Origin: Terriglobia bacterium
GTDB taxonomy: Bacteria > Acidobacteriota > Terriglobia > Bryobacterales > Bryobacteraceae
Direction: 5' to 3'
DNA length: 36,986 bases
NCBI GenBank assembly: GCA_020073615.1
Contig: JAIQEX010000065.1
Coordinates: forward strand, 1 to 36,986
In this document: in pieces, positions 32,173 to 36,986 of the stretch
Position numbering within the stretch: position 1 is the first letter of the stretch
Layout: every line of letters begins with the position of its first letter
Notes under the pieces: model-generated
The model's database searches: none
Told to the model about the DNA's origin: nothing
What the model saw: the letters and a program-made list of their open reading frames with translations, nothing else
Made by a program: the position numbers and the translations under genes

Positions 32173-34295
32173 TCGGCACGAAGTCCTTCGTGAAGTCCTC
32201 GACGGAGGCGCGCCCGCTTACGGGATTCTTGTATATAAGAAGAGACCGTTCCACAGCGGGATCCACCAGTTCACATTTTTCCGTAGGTGTCGCAATTACG
32301 AGTTGCAGCCCGAGGCCGCGGGCAAATGAAAGGGCCGCCCCAATGCGGGTGCCGTCCATTTTGGAAAACGCTTCATCCAGCAGAACCAGTCCGCACGAGG
32401 GCCGCCCGCCGCGGGAGCGGCTGCGATACAAGCGAAACATCGAGGCGAAGATCGCGACGTAATACGGCGTCTGGGTCTCTCCCCCGGATGGCGGCACGGT
32501 GCTCGCGAAGTTGTTGCTCGTTATCGACGCACATCACATCCCCGAGAAGGTAATCGCAGTACGTCCGTGCGTACGCGTCTTCAGTGGCCACTTTTTCCGC
32601 CAGTGACCCCTTTTGCGCCCGAAGTCCGGCGCGCTGGAGTTTTTCGATATCAACCAGGCCGACGCCGGAAATAAAGATATCCCGGCCCTGCCACGAATAG
32701 CGCGACTTGTGGCGCTCATAGAGCATCAGGGCCCGACGATAATCTTCTGGAGAAACGATGATGTCGAAACGGCGAGTATGAAGGTAGCCCTCGATGGCGT
32801 CGATCCACCGCAACTCCGCGATCTCGATCAGTTCGCACAAGGGCTTCGGTTGGCGCAGGCCCTGGAGATTTCGCGAGAGCAGGTCCAGCAACGCGGCAGC
32901 GCCATCGGGATAAACCGGGCGGCCTTCTTCCAGTCCCTTCATCTCGCGTCTCAGCTCGCCCGCCTCGTAATCGATGTCGCTGAGTTCGCGCTGTCTTTCC
33001 GCTCGAAGAATATATAGCTGAGCCACGCTCTTCGTAAACGTCTGTTCTAGAAGTCGAATGTCGGCATCAGTCAGGTTTCTCATTGCAGCCACCGCGGCAT
33101 CGAGGCGGGCCAGTGTCTCTGGGGTTGCGCCTCCACCGAAGACTTCCAAACCGCCAAATAATGCACGTAGTGCCTCTCTTTGTTGCACCAATACACCGTT
33201 GAGTTCCTCTTCGTGCGTCCGCGCATCGCGAAGCTGCCGTTCCGTGAACTCCAGGTCTCTATTGATTTCGTTGAGGCGATGGAAGCTTTCGTAGCCTTCC
33301 AGTTGGGTCCTGAGACGAATCAATTCGCGCTCATGTTCCCCAAGCAGGTCTGCAAGACGGGTGACCTCACGTTCCTGCAGTTCGCGCGTGCGGCCCACCT
33401 CTATGATTTCGGCCTCGAGTTTCATGCCGAGTAGTGCCGACTCCTCGTAGTGCGCCCGCAGTTCCTGGTACTTGTGACTGATGGCGACCCGGCGCTCGGC
33501 TTCGATCTTCTCCCCCATCGCCACAATCTGGTTTAGCTCTTCAATCCTGCGCTGCGCATCTCGCGCTTCTGCCTCCAGCCGCTTATAGTGTTCCAGGTTC
33601 GCCTGCAAAGCCGCGGTATCGACCGGTTTTGGGTCTAAGAGATAATCGAACACAAACTGCCGCACCTGTCCAAGGGGCTTGAATGCCAGCGCCTTGACGA
33701 GTAGCCGGTGGAAGGTCGCGGGCAAAGCCCCGAGGCGGTGCCGAAGTTCCTCCCGGTAACTTCCTACGTCGTTCCACAACACAACATGCCGGGTGCGCAG
33801 CCACATCCGGAAATCCTTGAGGGGAACTACCCGCGGCGCGCCGGAGACAAGATCCGGGATAACCGCTTCGATATCGGCTATTCCAAGATCCGGCTCGATG
33901 AAACACGTCTTGGCAATGGATTGCTCTGAATCCCCGGATTCAAAGCCGATTCCGCAGGTAAATCCGGTACCATCGTCCCCATCGTCGCGGAACTGGAGCA
34001 GCACATAGGAGGTGCATGGATCGCGCCCGTATCGGACTGCGCCCGGTCGAGCCTCGTCTTCCGAGCTCTGCTTCCAGCGCAGATATCCGTATAGAGTCCG
34101 TTTGCTGTGTTCATTCGCGGCGCGATTGAGACGGAAGTCGTTTCCATCGGCTACCAGGGCCACCTGAATCGCGTCCAGAACGGTGCTCTTGCCGCAGCCG
34201 TTGTCTCCGAAGAGCAGGCAACTGCGGCCCACCGGAAGAGTCTGGTCCGCAAAGTGATACCACTGGATCAGACGCACAGCTTCAAGCAGTTTCAT
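32120..34295 (-). pseudogene. jetC: Wadjet SMC-like protein JetC, internally deleted and frameshifted
   Basis: From ATG 34295 the frame gives 603 residues with the SMC Walker A (LLFGDNGCGKST, about 28-38), a long coiled coil (about 240-420) and part of the hinge side (ISGVGLVDIEKLQRAG), up to LREHRAAI (32489-32487). The sequence then jumps to another frame, which continues SGGETQTPYYVAIFASMF, the SMC signature motif, Walker B GLVLLDEAFSKMD, and a tail to the stop at 32120 (122 residues). An intact JetC has about 1,100 residues, so about 380-400 residues (the return coiled coil) are missing at the junction near 32486-32490, in addition to the frame change. The first frame would end at 32373 without the signature motif and Walker B. 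JetC is therefore presumably non-functional. Confidence 0.85.
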
Positions 34296-35013
34296 CGGCT
34301 TCGCCCTCCGAGCCGGATGACTCTGCGTCGGCTTCCGGAGACAGGTTGAGCGCGCCTTCGGACGCAAGCGAGCCGGCATACTCCCGGAACCGCTGTTCCA
34401 ATTCCTCGATGAGGTGCGGTGGCAGGACTTTCTCGATGAGAGGAGCGATAAAGATCTTCTCGTCGTCCCGTGCTTCGAAACCTCGTGGAAGCCGCACGAG
34501 CGAGTGCCGGGCGAACCGGCGCAGTGGATCCAAAATAACGTTTCGTGAAAGCTGTGTGGCCCGCCGGCCGGCCTGCGCCAATCGCTCGCGAAGCATTCCC
34601 ACCGCAATCTCGCAATCCAAATCCTCGGATTCGGAAAGGGTCCGCATCTGCTCGTGATAGTAGAGACGGAGAAAACAGAGGAGAAGGCTTTCGAATTTCG
34701 AGAACCGCACGCGCTGCGCACCGGCCTCGTGGCGGGCACGGGCGAGGCGCAACGTTGCATCGTACTCCAGTTGCCATCCGCCAATCCGCAGATACGAGTC
34801 GATCAGCGTCGAGTAACGCTCCGCGAATCGCCAGTCCGGATCGGGTTTCATGGGGCTGCCGGGTGTCAAGACCTCGCCGCTCAGTAGGCGCGTGACGGCC
34901 TTGCGGAACTGTTCTCGCTGCGCGCTTTCTAGATTGGGAAAGTGGTCGAGGAATTCCAAATCAACGCTCCCGGCCCTTTGAGCCCGCTGCGATATGGCCC
35001 GCCGGGTATTCAT
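34282..35013 (-). CDS. jetB: Wadjet system protein JetB (kite-like)
   Basis: This protein of about 243 aa matches JetB (DUF4194-like, a KITE-type winged-helix protein). Landmarks are FRKAVTRLLSGEVL, YLRIGGWQLEYDATLRLARA, FSKFESLLLCFLRLYYHEQM, and VRLPRGFEARDDEKIFIAPL. JetB binds JetA and JetC to complete the loop-extruding motor. The C-terminus is acidic (ESSGSEGEADETA). The ATG at 35013 gives a 53-bp overlap with the end of jetA; the frame is open to 35136, but the extension lies inside jetA and lacks support. The end overlaps the jetC start by 14 bp. The gene is intact. Confidence 0.85.
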   Translation of the reverse strand: MNTRRAISQRAQRAGSVDLEFLDHFPNLESAQREQFRKAVTRLLSGEVLTPGSPMKPDPDWRFAERYSTLIDSYLRIGGWQLEYDATLRLARARHEAGAQRVRFSKFESLLLCFLRLYYHEQMRTLSESEDLDCEIAVGMLRERLAQAGRRATQLSRNVILDPLRRFARHSLVRLPRGFEARDDEKIFIAPLIEKVLPPHLIEELEQRFREYAGSLASEGALNLSPEADAESSGSEGEADETA

Positions 35014-36460
35014 AAAGACCAGACCGAAGCCGTCCCTCTTGATGGACGACGTGGAATGAAGACCGGCCATCGAGGCCATACTGAGTGATGAACAGAAGGC
35101 GCAGATACTCTTCGTCGCTGGCCACTGGCAGCTCATCGATTCCGATGCTGCTTCGGCCGTCCAATAGAGTTGTCACATACTCCTGAACGCGTTTGCGGCT
35201 AAACCGGCGCTGTATCCTTCCAGCCATTCGGCGGCGGATTTCGTGCGGGCTTGCAGCCGGCGACACATCCAGCAACTGCGCACCGGCAGCGACGCGCTGG
35301 CGCGGGGATCTATACAAGAAGTCGTCCCCGATTAGCTCGCAGCGATAGAGGTCGACGTCTAGTTCGAATGTGGGCGTAGAGTCTCGCACAAGCATTTCGA
35401 CGAGGTATTCGAGTTGAGATTCGATGAGGCGATCCTGATACAGAAGATAGCGCAGCCGGCGGAGGGCAACCCCGGAGAAGCGGGCGTTCCGGACGTCGAT
35501 GCTGTCAAGTAGTGCGGGCACCGCGTCGAACTGCGAACGTATCAGGTCCAGATCGTGGCGGACTTCGGCCGCGGCCTGGGCGAGGGACAAACCACGCTGC
35601 TCTGCAAGCCATTCGGCGGCGCTGTTCAACGCCAGGTCGTCGCGCTCGATCTCGGAAAGACGGCGGAGGATAGCGGAGCGTTGGCGGTAAACATTGTCAA
35701 CTGTCTTGAGCCGGTGATAACTCGCCATGATACTCCGCTGATAGCGGTCCAGTCCTTCTTCCAATACCGCGAAGGCCGAGGCGGCTTCATCAAGCACCCG
35801 TTGCGTGAAAAGGTGAATGTTGCGTTCGAGAATCTTGAGTTCCCTCACCAGTTCCAGAGTCTGCTTTCGTGCCTCGCCCAGAGCAATGCCTGGTTGGCGC
35901 GCGAACGAGGGGCCATCGAGGACCGCGGCAATCGCATGGACATATCCCTGAAAAATCGGCTGCTCGTCGCGGGCCACCCTGAGCAGAGCTTCCATGATGC
36001 GGGCCGCGGCCGGATGGAACCCCATGATATCGCCGACGCCGCTGCGGTATTGGAAGTGGATCCACCCGCTGCGCTCCAGTCGGCCAATCAAGCGCCGCGC
36101 CAATTGACGGATAAGTTGTTGTTCTTCGGTAAGCCCTGTATCCGCTGCCGCCGATCGGTTTCCGGAGAGCATGGACGTACGCAATCCGGTTCGCGGCTGC
36201 GCGGGATCCACTTCCCCGGCCATCGGTTCTCGGGCCAACTGTTCCAATTCCTCACGCCGCGCTTGCCATGTCGAAGATTCGCGGATAATCCGTTCCGCCA
36301 TTTCAACCGTGCTCGAACGAGTAACAGGAAGCGGCTCGCCTTCGAATTCGCGGCAGTAGAGGGCGGCCAGGATCTCCCAATAGAGCGCCGCGTGCGGGTC
36401 GCTCAGTGGCCCGAAGAATCCCCGGTTCACGCGATCAAAGAGATGGGGAACGAAATCCAT
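34961..36460 (-). CDS. jetA: Wadjet system protein JetA (kleisin-like)
   Basis: This 499-aa protein is the first gene of a jetABCD-ordered operon. It has the JetA (MksF-like kleisin) features: N-terminal MDFVPHLFDRVNRGFFGPLS and HAALYWEILAALYCREFEG, a long helical middle (about 150-380, with LERNIHLFTQRVLDEAAS and RQRSAILRRLSEIERDDL), and a C-terminal winged-helix-like part. ATG 36460 is favoured since the N-terminus then matches the family start; the frame is open to 36517. JetA bridges the JetC heads. I could not assign a Wadjet type. The gene is intact. Confidence 0.85.
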   Translation of the reverse strand: MDFVPHLFDRVNRGFFGPLSDPHAALYWEILAALYCREFEGEPLPVTRSSTVEMAERIIRESSTWQARREELEQLAREPMAGEVDPAQPRTGLRTSMLSGNRSAAADTGLTEEQQLIRQLARRLIGRLERSGWIHFQYRSGVGDIMGFHPAAARIMEALLRVARDEQPIFQGYVHAIAAVLDGPSFARQPGIALGEARKQTLELVRELKILERNIHLFTQRVLDEAASAFAVLEEGLDRYQRSIMASYHRLKTVDNVYRQRSAILRRLSEIERDDLALNSAAEWLAEQRGLSLAQAAAEVRHDLDLIRSQFDAVPALLDSIDVRNARFSGVALRRLRYLLYQDRLIESQLEYLVEMLVRDSTPTFELDVDLYRCELIGDDFLYRSPRQRVAAGAQLLDVSPAASPHEIRRRMAGRIQRRFSRKRVQEYVTTLLDGRSSIGIDELPVASDEEYLRLLFITQYGLDGRSSFHVVHQEGRLRSGLYEYPAGHIAAGSKGRER

Positions 36461-36648
36461 CCGCAATAGTGTATCTAACCACAACCGTGCCATCGGACGC
36501 TCGGGCCCAGGGGTCAAACTCGGTCACAAGTTTCTTTCCCTTCATTTCCATTGCCTTGCCCGCAAACCGCGCCACCCTCCCCAGCCCCCGTGCTAACGTG
36601 AAATCGTGGAAGAGGCCTTGCGCACCACCGCATCGCCCCGACAAGTTT

Positions 36649-36664
36649 TTTGCCGGCCGGCAAA
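36649..36664. repeat. Perfect 16-bp palindrome
   Basis: TTTGCCGGCCGGCAAA reads the same on both strands. It lies about 190 bp upstream of the jetA start, so it could be a regulatory site, but distance and GC-rich base content make chance plausible. Confidence 0.45.
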
Positions 36665-36767
36665 CGTCGCAACTCAGGTGGTACTGAACTCCCCGGCGGC
36701 CTTTAAAGCCATGCGGCATGCACCTATATGGATGGTGTCGACGGGGGGACGGTTGGGTGTCCGGCGT

Positions 36768-36825
36768 CAACTATTTCTTCGCATTGACGACAACTATTTC
36801 TCCCGATCAACGACAATTACCTTTT
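36768..36825 (+). repeat. Two and a half 23-bp direct repeats
   Basis: 36768-36790 and 36791-36813 both begin CAACTATTTCT and end ACGA (18 of 23 positions identical by my count), and 36814-36825 begins a third, poorer copy (CAATTACC). Tandem short repeats of this kind occur as transposase-binding sites at the ends of some insertion sequences, for example the IS21 family. No transposase is visible inside the window. Confidence 0.6.
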
Positions 36826-36854
36826 AACTCTTAAGCGGCGCGGAGCGCCCGCCG

Positions 36855-36894
36855 CCGGGCGGAGGGCGAAGCCCGCCCGCGGCCCGGTTTTTTT
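36855..36894 (+). terminator. GC-rich hairpin with T run
   Basis: CCGGGCGGAGGGC (36855-36867) can pair imperfectly with GCCCGCCCGCGGCCCGG (36871-36887), followed by seven T (36888-36894). On the plus strand this has terminator form. No plus-strand gene in the window needs it, so it may belong to an element continuing to the right. Confidence 0.45.
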
Positions 36895-36986
36895 GTTCTT
36901 GAGATCTATATAGATTCGGGGCGGTGGGAAAGTGGGAAACCTGCTTTTGGTGTTCCACTTTTCCATCCGCCCTCGTCGTCGGAGCT

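Larger units (their letters stand above)
36461..36986. other. Gene-free right end with repeats
   Basis: No gene with family features is seen. The stretch holds the upstream region of jetA, a 16-bp palindrome (36649-36664), 23-bp direct repeats (36768-36825), a GC-rich hairpin with a T run (36855-36894), a 12-bp palindrome ATCTATATAGAT (36904-36915), and an imperfect inverted repeat near 36921-36968 (GGTGGGAAAGTGGG against CCACTTTTCCATCC). The density of repeats suggests the end of a mobile element whose coding part is outside the window. Confidence 0.5.

Noticed and set aside
36435-36770. 111-aa minus-strand frame upstream of jetA
   Set aside because: It overlaps the jetA start and has no recognisable domain; the local sequence is repeat-rich.
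1-36986. CRISPR arrays, tRNA and rRNA genes
   Set aside because: No regularly spaced repeat array and no cloverleaf or rRNA sequence was noticed while reading. A tRNAscan-SE or CRISPR-detection run was not possible here.

Overview
The window is GC-rich bacterial DNA that most resembles the Acidobacteriota, probably a Solibacter/Bryobacterales-type soil lineage. The clues are a PadR regulator coupled to an ADOP-type MacB/FtsX permease, a diheme c-type cytochrome of the kind common in that phylum, a FecR/DUF6600-like Trp/Tyr-rich secreted protein, a GH106-type glycoside hydrolase, and very GC-rich third codon positions. This is inferred from gene content; no rRNA or tRNA gene was seen.

Region 1 (1-10.1 kb) is mostly ordinary chromosome. 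It holds a truncated secreted DUF4214 protein, a divergent YkgJ-type metal-cluster protein and radical SAM enzyme, a TonB-family protein, an Rsm22-type methyltransferase coupled to an HD protein, a large hybrid histidine kinase, and a ROK sugar kinase coupled to an MFS sugar porter.

Region 2 (10.1-12.0 kb) is a patch of small toxin-antitoxin-like genes: a ParS/MbcA-like (DUF2384) antitoxin, a HEPN protein, a DUF433 antitoxin followed by a truncated DUF5615 toxin, and an unnamed pair of a ribbon-helix-helix-like protein and an 81-aa protein.

Region 3 (12.0-19.1 kb) is again core-like. A cytochrome c/LytS-type kinase/LytTR regulator operon is followed by clpP with an Rrf2 regulator whose start is preceded by a perfect 18-bp palindrome, a methyltransferase, and a FecR-domain surface protein with a clear terminator.

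Region 4 (19.1-36.5 kb) is an accessory and defence region. It contains a higB toxin pseudogene next to an intact higA, then a PadR/ADOP operon. Next comes a 1,221-aa protein that reads as an Avs-like antiviral NTPase (PD-(D/E)XK-like nuclease, STAND NTPase, helical repeats). It lies between the full ADOP gene and a second 144-bp copy of that gene's 3' end. A GH106-like rhamnosidase, a decayed thiE, and a Wadjet operon (jetA-jetB-jetC-jetD) follow. jetC has lost about a third of its length together with its reading frame, so the Wadjet system is probably dead. The right edge (36.5-37.0 kb) carries direct and inverted repeats but no gene I can support.

The most interesting content is the Avs-like gene and its duplicated ADOP border, the broken Wadjet operon, the several half-broken toxin-antitoxin modules, and the unassigned RHH/81-aa pair.
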